From assembly GCA_030180135.1 (NCBI GenBank), contig CM058233.1, positions 28,863,615-28,927,614 on the forward strand: a DNA stretch of 64,000 bases. Reading direction: 5' to 3'. The stretch is from Orychophragmus violaceus (taxonomy: Eukaryota > Streptophyta > Magnoliopsida > Brassicales > Brassicaceae). A program made the translations under genes and the position numbers. Of the stretch, positions 31,659 through 43,199 are shown one piece after another (the stretch's first letter is position 1; every line of letters begins with the position of its first letter). The notes under the pieces are model-generated. The model did no database searches and was not told where the DNA came from. It was given only the letters and a program-made list of their open reading frames with translations.

Positions 31659-32910
31659 ATGGCCACGAAAATCTCTTGCTTCAAGCTTTCTCATCTCCTC
31701 TAGCTTCCATGTCTCTAATTTTTGACCTCCACCAGGTAACATAGATAAAATTTTTGTTTCATTATCTCCAATTCAGTTCTAATATATACTCAGGCAGCAT
31801 ATGGGAATGTAGCCGATTTTGCTGCTTCGAGAGGAAATAATCATGGTATTGTTCATTCAAGTTTAGAATTCCAAAGGCTGCATAACTTGGATATGTCAAG
31901 GAAACTATAACGCTTCTTTGCTTCGCGGCTCCAACAACCGTATAGTCAAAACATATTTGATGAACCCACCTCTGAGGTACACTTCATCCTCTCTTTGTGT
32001 CTTTCTTGGATTCTTCGAATGTTTGCAAAGCACTTTCGAAAATTTAGGGAACACCTGTTTTAATGAATTGTTAGCATATAATATTAGTTTTCTACCTTAT
32101 CTGCTAGATTTAGATGCTCCCTTTGTATGTTTAGTGTTTGTTCTGGTGAACTTTTATCTTACATACTCCTTTTGTATCTCTGTGACATTCAGATTCCGAG
32201 CTCTTCTCCATCAATGTAGATGCGGATAAGGTATATTCCATTGCCCTTAAAGAGAATTCACTACTGGACATTGATATGATAGGCAGATATTTCCAACGAT
32301 TTGTCAAAATCGGTGTTTTCTGTCTTTCTTGGTCAAATCAATAGATTTTCTGGTTTATACGTCACTCGAAGCTATCTTATGTGTGTTAATACTCCCTGTT
32401 GATTAGTTAGGAATACCATTAGCAGATAGATTTTCTTACGGATGTCATCTCCAGTCAAATTATATACAGAAAAGAAAAGTACGAAATGATCATATGTAGA
32501 TGTGAATGTTGTTGTGTATACTTACTGAGATTGGTATGTTTGCCGCACTAGATATGTATTCATTGTTTTGGTTAGTTAAGTTGATTTGTTTTATTGTAAG
32601 CAGATGGCGCCAAAGAAAAAGACTAGGGTCAAGCTTAGATCATGGTGCCTTTTATTGAGGACTCATGCAAGCATATACCGTACGCTGAAAGAAATACCAA
32701 TGCAAAGACGATGAGTCCTCTTTCATTTCCAACCAAGAAGCGTATCTACTGTCTTCTCAAGTCTCCACAGATTCACAAGGATGCAAGATTCCGCTTTTAT
32801 ATCTGGACGCCCAGCGGATGATAGATATTCACTACCCGACTGCTCAAACCATCGACTCCTTGATGCAACTGGATCTTCCTGCTGGTGTTGATGTGGAGGT
32901 GAAGCTCTGA
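31659..32910 (+). pseudogene. plastid ribosomal protein uS10 (RPS10) gene fragment
   Basis: Pieces in correct order: a possible transit-peptide start MATKISCFKLSHLL (31659), an exon ending DEPTSE (31959-31976, gt donor), an exon SELFSINVDADK (32193-32230), and a last exon from 32604 (MAPKKKTRVKLRSW) to the stop at 32908-32910. The last exon keeps TKKRIYCLLKSPQIHKDARF, then DIHYPTAQTIDSLMQLDLPA and GVDVEVKL before the stop, which is the C-terminus of the nuclear-encoded chloroplast S10. Frame changes at about 32655-32720 and 32810 make it non-functional. uS10c is part of the plastid 30S head. Parent gene is elsewhere. Confidence 0.85.
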
Positions 32911-33325
32911 AGATCAAACGTAACTATAATGGTAACACAAACAAGACCTTTTGAGGCCATGTGATTTTGATAGATAATTAATAATTGCGTTGTGTTGGTC
33001 TCGATTAACCATGGGTCCTTCACTTCCATATGCACCTAAAATCATCCAAACTTCACCTTTTTGCAATAGATCGGAGAAGATTACTCGAATATGATGATTT
33101 CTCCGAAATTGCACTGAACTGATGTTTTCATGTGTTCTTAATCATATTAGGTTTTCAGGTTTATCCTCAAATTAATATTTACTCATGAATTGTATAGGTC
33201 AATGGAGATTTAGGTTTTGTTTCTAAACCTGAATCATATTGATGTTTTCCATGTGTTCTTAATCAAATTAGTATTTTAGGTTGATCTTCACATTTGTATT
33301 CACTCAAGTTTTTTTGATGAATTAG

Positions 33326-33595
33326 CATGCAGCATGTTCCATGATTCATTGAGAAATCAAAGGAGCTGAAATCAAAAGGCCTTGATGAGACTGCTTTAGT
33401 GGTGAGTATAGTATTGATTCTTCAATATAACCAGTATTGTTCTATGATCTCTAAGAGTTTTTATTTGGCACACAATTTCAAATATATATGGTTTGGTTTG
33501 ATAGTAATAACGCCAATGTTTGCTTCGACTGTTCCAGTGAACGATCCGTTCGTGATGAAGGCATGGGGAAAGATATACCCAAAGAAAACGATGTA
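33326..33595 (+). pseudogene. type II peroxiredoxin (PRXIIB/C/D-like) gene fragment
   Basis: Two exon-like pieces: 33328-33405 with CSM (normally next to the peroxidatic region) and, after small indels, FIEKSKELKSKGLDE; and 33512-33592 with VNDPFVMKAWGKIYP. These are consecutive blocks of cytosolic type II peroxiredoxins, thiol peroxidases reduced by glutaredoxin or thioredoxin. The N-terminal catalytic Cys region and the C-terminal half are missing. It lies 0.4 kb downstream of the uS10 fragment in the same orientation, so the two were probably moved together. Confidence 0.75.
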
Positions 33596-33599
33596 GTTG

Positions 33600-34182
33600 A
33601 GTGAAACATATTAGGACAGTCATGCATAAACGACCATAAGTGAACATGATATTGAATGAACATAAATACAAAAATAATTTACCGAGTCAGGTTGTACAAT
33701 ATGTTTTCTTTCAATTAACATTTCTTTCCATTTGTGAACGCAAAGATTTATGCATTTTTAACTCGAATTATTATAAAATTATCAAAACATTAACTAAAAT
33801 ATATTACATACATTATATAATACACTTTTTAAATATTTTAAAAATATTAGCGTTACAAAAAAATCATCAAAAGATTTATTTATTTATTATTATATTAGAC
33901 AACATTGTTTATGGATCCATAAATCATACAAAAAATGCTAGATACTATTTTTCTCATATCAAGAAGACAAACAAATCTGTAAAAAACAAACATGTGTAGC
34001 ATAAAAAAATATATGTTCGACCTTACCCAAATTCTCTATAAATATATCCTCTATATTTGCAACACAAAAATAGAAATCAAAACAAAACTTATTTCTCGAA
34101 TAACAAATAGTTTCAACTACAAGATTGAATACAATAGAACAAAACCAACTTCAAGGTTTTGCAACATTGAATACAATATGAA
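33600..34182. other. AT-rich intergenic region / 3' flank of mnmG
   Basis: It presumably contains the 3' UTR of the minus-strand mnmG gene. No other gene recognised. Confidence 0.6.
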
Positions 34183-37100
34183 TCACTCTTTAACCACGTC
34201 TTCTACCAAGGCATGCTCCGATATTTTCCCTCTCTTCATATTTTGACTTCTTCTTCGGTTCGATTCAAGTGTTATAAGCAGAGCTGTAATGTCAGCAGGA
34301 CTGACTCCCCCCACTCTGCCTGCCTGCCCAATCGTCTGCGGTCTCACCTGAAATTATAATTATTCATAAACATCATATTTATTCACTCAAAATTACTTTT
34401 TAACACACCTTTGAAAGTTTCTCACGCCCTTCATGGGATAGAGTAGTCATCGAAAAGTAATCCAAATCCTCCGGAAGTCGTCTATGTTCTTGCTGGGCCA
34501 TCTATTAAAGGATTCATTATTCAATTCATGTCCATATGCAAGGAGGGAGCATTTAATAGACAAAACATACCTGCTGCAGTTGGTTTTTCTGGCGCAGAAT
34601 GAAGCCTTCATATTTTATATCGATCTCTACACACTCTTTCTCCATTCTAGATAATGTTTCATTTCCAAAACCATGCTTCTCAAGAATCTTGTAGTGGACA
34701 TGGGGTTTCTTCAGTAGACTCTCTAGTGTCGCTGATTCTTTGACTGGCTGAGAAGATACCTCTGTAACTTCAGCAGCCAAATCACCTCCTGCACCTGTAA
34801 GCAACACATCATCAGCTTTTGAAAGTGTTGATACTTTTCTACAAAACTTGAGTTGGGGGAAGAATGGAATAGGGAGAAAACCTGAAATCTTGACAGTTTT
34901 CAGTCTCTTCTTCTCTTCTGAAATCCTTGCTTGCTTTTCTTGATACAACTTCCATCGTCTGTCATCTATCAATCCAAGTTCACGACCCAGAGGGGTGAGT
35001 CGACTATCTGCGTTATCAAATCGAAGAAGAAGCCGATGTTCTGAACGGCTGTCATTGAGAAGAAAAACATATTTGACTATCAAACACACATAAGTGCTTA
35101 TCAAGAACACAAAATAGTTCATGTGAATAGAAAAAGGAAATTAAACAAGTGATCGCATAGAGAAGCATCAAGAAAAGATAAAACGTCATGTTTTATTCAA
35201 CACTTCAATGTAAACTATCTACAGCGATGGAATGCCAGATCAAACATCTGATACACATATTGATGCCAAACGAGAAGCTTATTTAAAGCAGAGAAATGAT
35301 GATAGAACCACTGACATTACCATTCAGGTGAACTTTAATGGTTGCCTCATACAATGTGTAGTCTAAGAAAAAAAAACTTATTTCTTTCTACAAATGTCTT
35401 GTTCTAAGAAAATCCATGATTCAGGAACTAGAGTGGAGGATTGTTTTCGACAATATCAAAGAATAAGGAAAATGAACAAGAAATATAAAATGGAACTTGC
35501 CTTGTTAGCATGCGGTATGGTTCTCTGAGGTCCTTTGTGACTAAATCGTCAATCAACGTACCAATATAACTGCTTTCCCTCTCAAGAACAACGTGTTTCT
35601 TACCGTCCGAATGTCTGGCAGCATTGATTCCAGATATAATACCCTAAATATAAAAATAAATAACAGATTGGTTCCACAATACCCACTTACAATGTCTAAA
35701 CAGCAGTTTTCATTGTAATGAGAGTAAACCAATTATCATGAATTAAGGTCCATCACTAAGGAATTTAAAGTCTCGTACAGATCAGTCACCTGTGCAGCAG
35801 CCTCTTCATACCCAGTTGTGCCGTTGATCTGACCAGAAAAGAAAAGACCTTCAATTTTCTTCGTCATAAGGGACCTTGAACACTGATGAGCTGGCAAATA
35901 ATCATACTCAACAGCATAGGCAGGCCTAAGCATGGCACAATTTTCGAGCCCTGGCAAGCTTCTTAGAAGTGGCAGTTGAAGATTTTCCGGTAGGCCAGTT
36001 GAAAATCCCTATGAAAAAAGTACCAATCGATAAGAATGATGGTAACACCAAAGACATTACATTCTAACAAATCACTCTTAAGAAAATATAAACAAACGGC
36101 TTGAATGACCTAAGTACCAATGCATAAGTTAGGTAATGAATACTTAATAAGCAAGCTAAGATATCTGCTCTAGTCTTGAAAACTTAACTTACAGACCCTC
36201 ACATTAAACTACAGAAAACTGCGCAGTAAGAAACTTTAGGCTTGCTCTAACTCCATGAAGAAAATTCCTGAAAATATAGAAGCTAGATTCCTTTTCTCAT
36301 CCCTAGGCTTCACACTTTTTCCCTACCAGAGACGTTTCTGAATTAGAGAAATCATATTCATAACTAAGACATCAACCTGCACGTAGATCTCAGGAACATC
36401 TCGGCCCTCTGGTTCGAGGAATATTTGATGAGACTCTTTGTCTTTAAACCTAACAATCTGAAACCAAATAAGATATATCGTTCATCAAAAGTAGTTAAAA
36501 AAGATGGTTCAACATATTCTTTGTACCGACCGTAGAAACAGTGAATACAAGATTGCTTTAAGAAATTAGAAGAACCACTGTCAACACTAGACTGGAAGGG
36601 GCCTTCACGACTTGCAAATGAAAGATGATGAAAAACGTAGAGCAGTTTGCAGGGAAATCAGCATATATATAATTTGCTACCGTGACATCATCCAAGATAG
36701 AAACAAAAAATATACATCTATGATAGGATACTCCAGAAACAATGTACACTTGCTGAACCAAGAAAGAAAAACACAAAATCCAAGGAACCAAGGGTTTGTT
36801 TTTCATAACCTTTTAGCTCTCAATTCTTCTTCCTCGAGATTTTACAAACACTAAACAACCGCACTGATCTGTTCCCTCCCCTATTAGTATTCATGCGTCC
36901 CTCTAAGGCTAACTATTTTGTTAACTATTATTTCAGTAAATGTTTGCATGTTGGAGCCGGAACCAGTCTTAGAATTACTTTTATCTAGCAAAATTAGGTT
37001 TCCGGGGTCCTGCTCACAATTAGATTCCATAATGTGTCATAAACATTGACAAGTGTATCAAGAACAATCAGCTCAATAAAAAGAAAGGTAGATGAACAAT

Positions 37101-39417
37101 GTCCGATGTAACTTTCCCTCGGCCCAAGAAAGAGATGATACAGAGAAAAAGAGGTAAAACATTTGCACAGAAAAGAATATACCTTATCTTCAATGGAAGG
37201 GCAGTACCTAGGACCTTTTGCTTCAACCCATCCACCATAAGTTGGGGTCTCATGCAAATTATCCCTGATCAATTGGTGTGTAAACTTGGTCGTGCGAGTT
37301 AGGTAGCAGCTCATTTGCTCTCTCTCTATATGAAATTCTGGATCGAAACTAAACCAGCTGACCTGGGTAAAGCAAATTAACGTCAGCATCTTCAAATATT
37401 GGTTAGAGAAAAAATGAAAAATTGTTCCATTGATGAGAAATATATTTATAAAGCGCCAATGAGTTAGCTCGAACTGATCTGGCCATGAAAGTGTACAAAA
37501 CTAACTTTACCACACAAAAAAGGTGTACAAAACTTTAGCTTGCTGCTACCTAACAGGCTACTCATTGACTGAATCGTTTTAGCCCATGTAACCATACAAT
37601 AATGATCCTGAATAGGCTGCTATTTAACGGTATAGAGTAATACCTCTTCGTCTCCTGGTTGAGCCTCCAATAGGGAAAAATCTATAGTACGGCGATCCAC
37701 ACGCGCTGGAGTACCAGTCTTTAAGCGATCAGTTTCAAATCCAAGTTTCTGCAAATTCTCTGTCAATCCTTGTGAAGCTGACTCGCCAGCTCTTCCAGCT
37801 GGCATAGACTTTCTACCGACCCAAATCTTCCCACTCATAAAGGTTCCAGTGGTGAGAACTACAGAAGGTGCATAAAAGTTCATCCCAAAAAATGTGGCTA
37901 CGCCTTCCACATTGTCATTCTTCCCAACTAGGATATCTGTTACCATTGCCTCTCTAATACAAAGATTTTCAGTGCTGCCATACCAAGGAAAAATTGCAGT
38001 GATTAGCCCAGAATACAAGAACCCATGAACAACTGTTAATACGAAACATATACACCTTGTAGTTCAAGATTGCATTCCAAGACTTGTAATGAGTAAATTT
38101 GAATGCATTTTACTTTTAATTGAGAACTTTATACAAAGCACTGCATAAAACTGAAGAGTTTTCAGCGCAAAAAATAGATATGTAAGCAAGAGGTATAATT
38201 TCAGCTGACCTTTCCACTATCTTTTTCATCTCCATGGCATATTCCCTTTTGTCGGTCTGAGCACGTAACGATCTGACAGCAGGTCCCCTTGAGACATTTA
38301 GGATGCGCTTCTGTAAATAGCATCTGCACTATTAAATTGTTCAGTGACAGTGATGAAGATAGAAACTATGATCAGTAACTCTATTTACACCTATAAGTTA
38401 ACAAAGTAAAGAAAGGTGAGTGTTCTTTACACTGAAAACTAGGTGTAAATGGGTCACTATAGAATATGATACAGAACTAATAGGTTTGAGATGCTTGCCA
38501 AAATATGGAAAACAAGACTCGACCACTGCTCTAGAGAAGATTTATGAATGACATTGCAATGAGCTAGATCTATAAACAATTTGATCTCCTTTTGATAACA
38601 CTGATTCCCCATATCTTTTTGATGAAAACAATCCTCTGAGGGTGAGGCTAAACCCCAGGCCTTAGCTACTAACGAGATAAAGATTTACCCGCATAATCAT
38701 CGTTTAAGATATGACTTTCACAAGATACATCAAATGGAATAAAAAAGAATACAGGAAGCGACGCCGAGATAGGAAATTCAATAAGCTTACTTGTCAGCAA
38801 CCTTGCCAATATCACCTCCAAGTGCATCAACCTCATGTACTAATTGTGATTTTGCTGGTCCACCAACTGCTGGATTGCAAGGCTTCACGTAACAATATAG
38901 TCATTCCACAGCTGTAACAAGTATGCACATACACAAAAGGTACAAACCTGCCAAGCTATTCGGTCGAGGTTTAATGTGAGCAGCAAAGTACTAGCTCCCA
39001 ATCGAGCAGAGGCTAACGCCGCTTCGCATCCAGCATGTCCCGCTCCAACCACAATAACGTCGTACTTCGAACCAGACGTATGGCCTAAGAGATTACTCAC
39101 TCGTCTAAGCGAATGTACGAAACAACAATCGCAGATTAAAAAACCCAGGATGAAAAAGTGTAGTGGTTGTAACCTGGCGATGAACTGAAGCTTGCAGCGT
39201 AGGGACGGTTAAGAAAGAGTTGGCGACGGCGGAGAAATAAGCACAGACGAGGAGAGTGGAGAGGGAATGAGATGGAGGAATAGGATGAGAAGAGAAGAGA
39301 GGGGACACCACAAGAGAAGCTCCGGAGGTGCCGAAGACTGAAGGAGGTGGAGGCGGTGGCTCTCATCTCAAAAGGAGCCCAGAACTTGGCGGAGGTTGCG
39401 AGTGGTCGAGCCAGCAT
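34183..39417 (-). CDS. mnmG: tRNA uridine 5-carboxymethylaminomethyl modification enzyme MnmG/GidA, organellar
   Basis: Spliced minus-strand gene. I place 13 coding exons at 39417-39174, 39099-38948, 38882-38791, 38323-38210, 37974-37644, 37362-37183, 36457-36377, 36008-35790, 35643-35501, 35048-34882, 34794-34571, 34501-34409 and 34347-34183, summing to 2205 bp (734 residues). All phases agree. Residues 1-80 are Ser/Arg-rich, a transit peptide. VIVVGAGHAGCEAA (about 96-109) is the FAD Rossmann motif, and CNPAVGGPAKSQLV follows. GPRYCPSIEDK (about 360) and SGQINGTTGYEEAAAQG (about 456-472) are the two GidA signatures. The C-terminal helical region (exons 11-13) binds MnmE. With MnmE it makes cmnm5U34 in organellar tRNAs. 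Intron 9 uses a GC donor (aag/gcaagt). An in-frame upstream ATG at 39447 is possible. The gene is the AT2G13440 counterpart by sequence. No disabling change was seen. Confidence 0.95.
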
Positions 39418-39975
39418 TTTATATTTCTCGCAGTAGGCAACAACCACAATCTTCTAATTTCTCAATAGGATAAAGCGAAAATTACTTGTGCTAGTTTAGA
39501 GGTTATTGGGAAATAAATTTTGAAGAACTTTTAAAACGAAGAATTGCCTTTATGCCTCTAAATTGATTCTAAAAAAAAACAATACTCTTCAACTTGAAAA
39601 AAAAAATAATGCAAAATTGGCTTTTTGTTAAAAGAAATTATCATTATCCTCTTATGAACAAAATAAAAACGAAAACCGCAATTACCATTATAAACTTTGC
39701 GCTGTGTAGAATTCTATAGAGATTTGATGTGTTACATTCTAATAGAAGTTTAAATGATTTTCTTCTAATATAATTCTGATACAGAATAAACTAATAAATT
39801 TAAATTTTAAAATTATAAAAAATATTTTGTCAAAAAATTTATATACATAAATTAAATAAAGATAATTTAGTAGTATATAAATAAAAATTTGGTAAAACTG
39901 AGTCAAATTAAACAATATGTAAGATAGAGTAAGTTATAACCCTCAAAACATGCTTTATAATGGAACATTTACATA
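39418..39975. promoter_or_regulatory. 5' flank of mnmG, presumed promoter region
   Basis: AT-rich. It must hold the mnmG promoter (minus strand), but I cannot assign a TATA box or start site with confidence. It ends where a Helitron-type 5' terminus begins, so the promoter space is at most about 560 bp. Confidence 0.4.
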
Positions 39976-40030
39976 TCTATACATATAAATGAGAAGTAAA
40001 CTTTGGTCGAATCTGACGTGTCAACATGAG
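39976..40030 (+). mobile_element. Helitron-type 5' end
   Basis: TCTATACATATAAATGAG preceded by A, then aaactttggtcgaatctgacgtgtcaac, typical of Helitron starts. A closely similar TCTATACATATAAATAAG is at 58457. No matching 3' hairpin was found before 51200, so the element is degraded or its end diverged. Confidence 0.45.
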
Positions 40031-41200
40031 AGCGCTCCAGAGGAGGATAATGTTGATGTAGAACGGAAACATGGATGGCCTAAAAATAAATAAAAGGGTT
40101 TGAAGTTGAACTTATTTACGGCCAATGCCATTCTCTCAATTTTTATTCATTAATTATATTACCTAAAACATATCACAATATCTTTCCAAATATCTTATTA
40201 CTTCGATTTAAAAAAATATTATATGGCATATACCAAACTTTCAAGAGAAAATTGTTAGTCTCCAATGAAATACTATATAAGGTGAGATTTATGGTCTTTG
40301 AACATATTCGTTTGCATCTTCCATTTTTTCAAGAAGTTTTCTCTATATTTTTAGACTATGGCAATATTCTTCCGGATCATGAAAAGTTTAATCAAATGAT
40401 CCATTATCATTCATATTATTTTCTTGTTCTTTTCGATGTAAAATGTATTTTTATGTTTGTGGTTTTTTATTGTGTTTTATTCTTAGTCGCAAGAAAGAAG
40501 AAGCTCGGTTATCTCGAGTTTTGGTGCATGATGTGAGGTGAACTAACAAATGTTTGCGACTGAATAAAAAGGTGTGTGAATTTATACTCGAGATCTAAAA
40601 TTCTGATGGAAGGTTGTTTCCAAGACGTTCTTAGTTCACCTCACATGTCCCGGTTGTCCTAATGAGCCTATAGTCCGAATAAGTGTTGTTTATTACTATA
40701 AACATAAATTTGGTGGTAAATGATAGTTTTGGTAAATATTCTTTTGAGTACCATATAAGATTTAGTCCCGATATTCCGAATAAGGTTTCGATAATAGTAA
40801 TCGATTGATAGATGTTTAAATCTATCAGTCCGATAATATTGTTGCCAATACGTTCGATTTTTTCGATTAGTCCCGATAGTCCGAATAAGGTTTTTATCAT
40901 TGCTATCAAGCTCGATTTATAAATGATGGATTATTTAAATATTTTCTAAAATCCCAAAAGGAGTAAGTGGATTTTAATGTAAGGTGCAATTGATTCATAT
41001 CGATATAATGCAAATGTGCAATGGAAAGGTAAAATATTCCAAAAAACCTATAAACTCTTCACTTTTTCTTCTTTCTCCTCGCCTTCATTCTATGATATGG
41101 CAAATAGCATATCCATAAAATTAATCCAATTCGGGATATTGTTTCTGAAAATACACATTTTCACAAAATTTCTGATATTAGTTATAAAGATACTCGCTGA
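40031..41200. other. AT-rich region, no gene recognised
   Basis: It contains two copies of the phrase tagtcccgata(t/g)tccgaataagg at about 40754 and 40873 and a partial copy (tatagtccgaataag) at about 40670. Short frames are not convincing. Confidence 0.5.
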
Positions 41201-41205
41201 AATCT

Positions 41206-42060
41206 TAGAGCGAAGGTTTTGAGGGCATGGTGTTTTACTCACTATGATGCTCCTTTGGAATTAATTTTATCCGCTAAAGAGGTATACTTCTTCTAATCTA
41301 TACACATAGTTGTATTTCTTTATAACCCTTTCATCTTTTTGTATAGATAACACCCCAAAATCCAATGGAGTTTTTATTTTGTATTCTTTTTGTAACCTTT
41401 GGTTATATTGATATTTTTGTAACTAATCAAAAGGGAAGTCGGATTCAAGCCGCGTCGTATGGAGACAACGTTCAAAAGTTTCTTTTCTTTTAGAGAAAGA
41501 AAGTTGCTGGTTTAATTTTTCAAATTTTAGGGTTTCGTTAGGACCAAAGTATGACAGAGTATGCCCAAATTTTAAGGACATTGTTATCAATGCAAAACAA
41601 AAATCACTCTGAACTTCGATCCTCCAACTTTTGATGATCTCTTGAGAATCAAATCAATCCAAATAATTAATGACGGGACGGTTTCAAATAAATATTCAAT
41701 TGGTAAGTGTTGTTTAGAGTTCGTTATTATTAGAGAATGAAAGCAAAATCTATCATCAGATATTATTGTGGTTTTTGCTTTGAGGTTAACTCTTCAGAGG
41801 CATGTTTGTATTCACGTACCCTTGTTAAAATTCAATTCACTCTAAGAGATTTCAAGTAAGTTATTCACATGGTTGAAGTCTGAGAGTCTTATAATCACCA
41901 ACATTGCTAAATAATGTTTTTGGAATTGAAGGAAAAGAGCTATAGAATACGTTGCAAAAGGCACAATTGCTGATGAGTTGTCCCGACGTTTTGAACAAAT
42001 TTCTGACAAGCATTTGTTTGGTTTGCTTCGATTTTTCTGGATCAAAATATTTAATGGTAT
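41206..42060 (+). pseudogene. possible RPA-like/DUF223 OB-fold relic
   Basis: Two blocks resemble the style of OB-fold RPA-like genes in Brassicaceae transposon regions: VLRAWCFTHYDAPLELIL near 41215 and KGTIADELSRRFEQISDK near 41959 followed by LLRFFWIKIFN. Stops and non-coding sequence separate them. The assignment is weak; context (several better RPA-like relics downstream) is the main support. Confidence 0.3.
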
Positions 42061-42099
42061 GTTGACATGTTTTCAATAAAATTAAACAAGGCATTAATA

Positions 42100-43100
42100 T
42101 ATAACAAAATAATGAGATTGTTTTTATTTGTTAGTAAAGAATACATGGCTTAGAGGTAAAGAATGATTTTATTCTATTGACTATCATCGTTTAACTGTGG
42201 ATGGGTTAAACAAGTAGGTGGATAGGTATGAATTTGCTAAATTGTCATACTGAGATTAATATGATTATATAAATTATTAACAACATCTAACATATTTCCC
42301 TGTTTTTTTTTGTGTAGTTACCCTTATCCTCTTTCGACATGGTACCCAAACAAGCACCAGGCTCTCGATCTTTGTTAAACTTTTCTTCACTCTTATTCTA
42401 AAATCTTAAGACCTTATTAAGTTTTAAGTTAAGATTTAAAAAATCATTGCAATGATTTCTAACCTTTTGGTTTCTATTTTAATGTTATGTCAAAATATTG
42501 TTTAACTTCGATTTTAAAATTCGTTTACAATATTGCAAGTTAAACAGATTTATTATAAGTTTGAGTTTAATCCATAAATAATACTAAAAAACTGATTAAT
42601 ATCTTAACAAATGATTGATATGTCAATATATAAAAAGAATAAATTGGAAAAGGTAAAAGAATATTCTACATTTCGAGTAAATTTATTGTTAAACACAATA
42701 TCCTGGTGCAATGTAACAAATATTGTTTGTTAGCTTATTAATGAGATAAATATTGTAATTTACAAATTTAACATAAAATATATTCCAAAAATCTTAAATA
42801 TCGGAAAATTACCAAATATTTTATATAACTTTAATATCTTAACGAAAACATTTATACATATAAATGTACATAATAAAATCTTAACAATAATTTAGATTTC
42901 CATGTCCAAAATGGAATATTGTGAACAAAAGAAACTAATATTCTACATTCATAAATATCAAACGGTTGTACATATTCTAATTAAATGTAACGATTGTAGT
43001 TTACAAACCTAACCAAGAATATATCGCAAAAATCTAAAATATATGACACTTACCAAATATTATTTATAACTTTCACTTTTTTAAACAAAAACTGTTAATT
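42100..43100. other. AT-rich region, no gene recognised
   Basis: About 75-80% A+T by eye, with no protein-like frames. It separates two RPA-like relics. Confidence 0.6.
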
Positions 43101-43199
43101 CGACCCGTGATTCTCTTAAACCTACATCTTACCTTCTATATATACTGGGAGATTTATCGGGGAACAAACGTACTATTGTATCATTTTCTAAGGATTTCT

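Noticed and set aside
36558..37395. Open frames on both strands within mnmG introns
   Set aside because: They overlap introns and, in part, true exon 6 in the gene's own frame; no independent protein.
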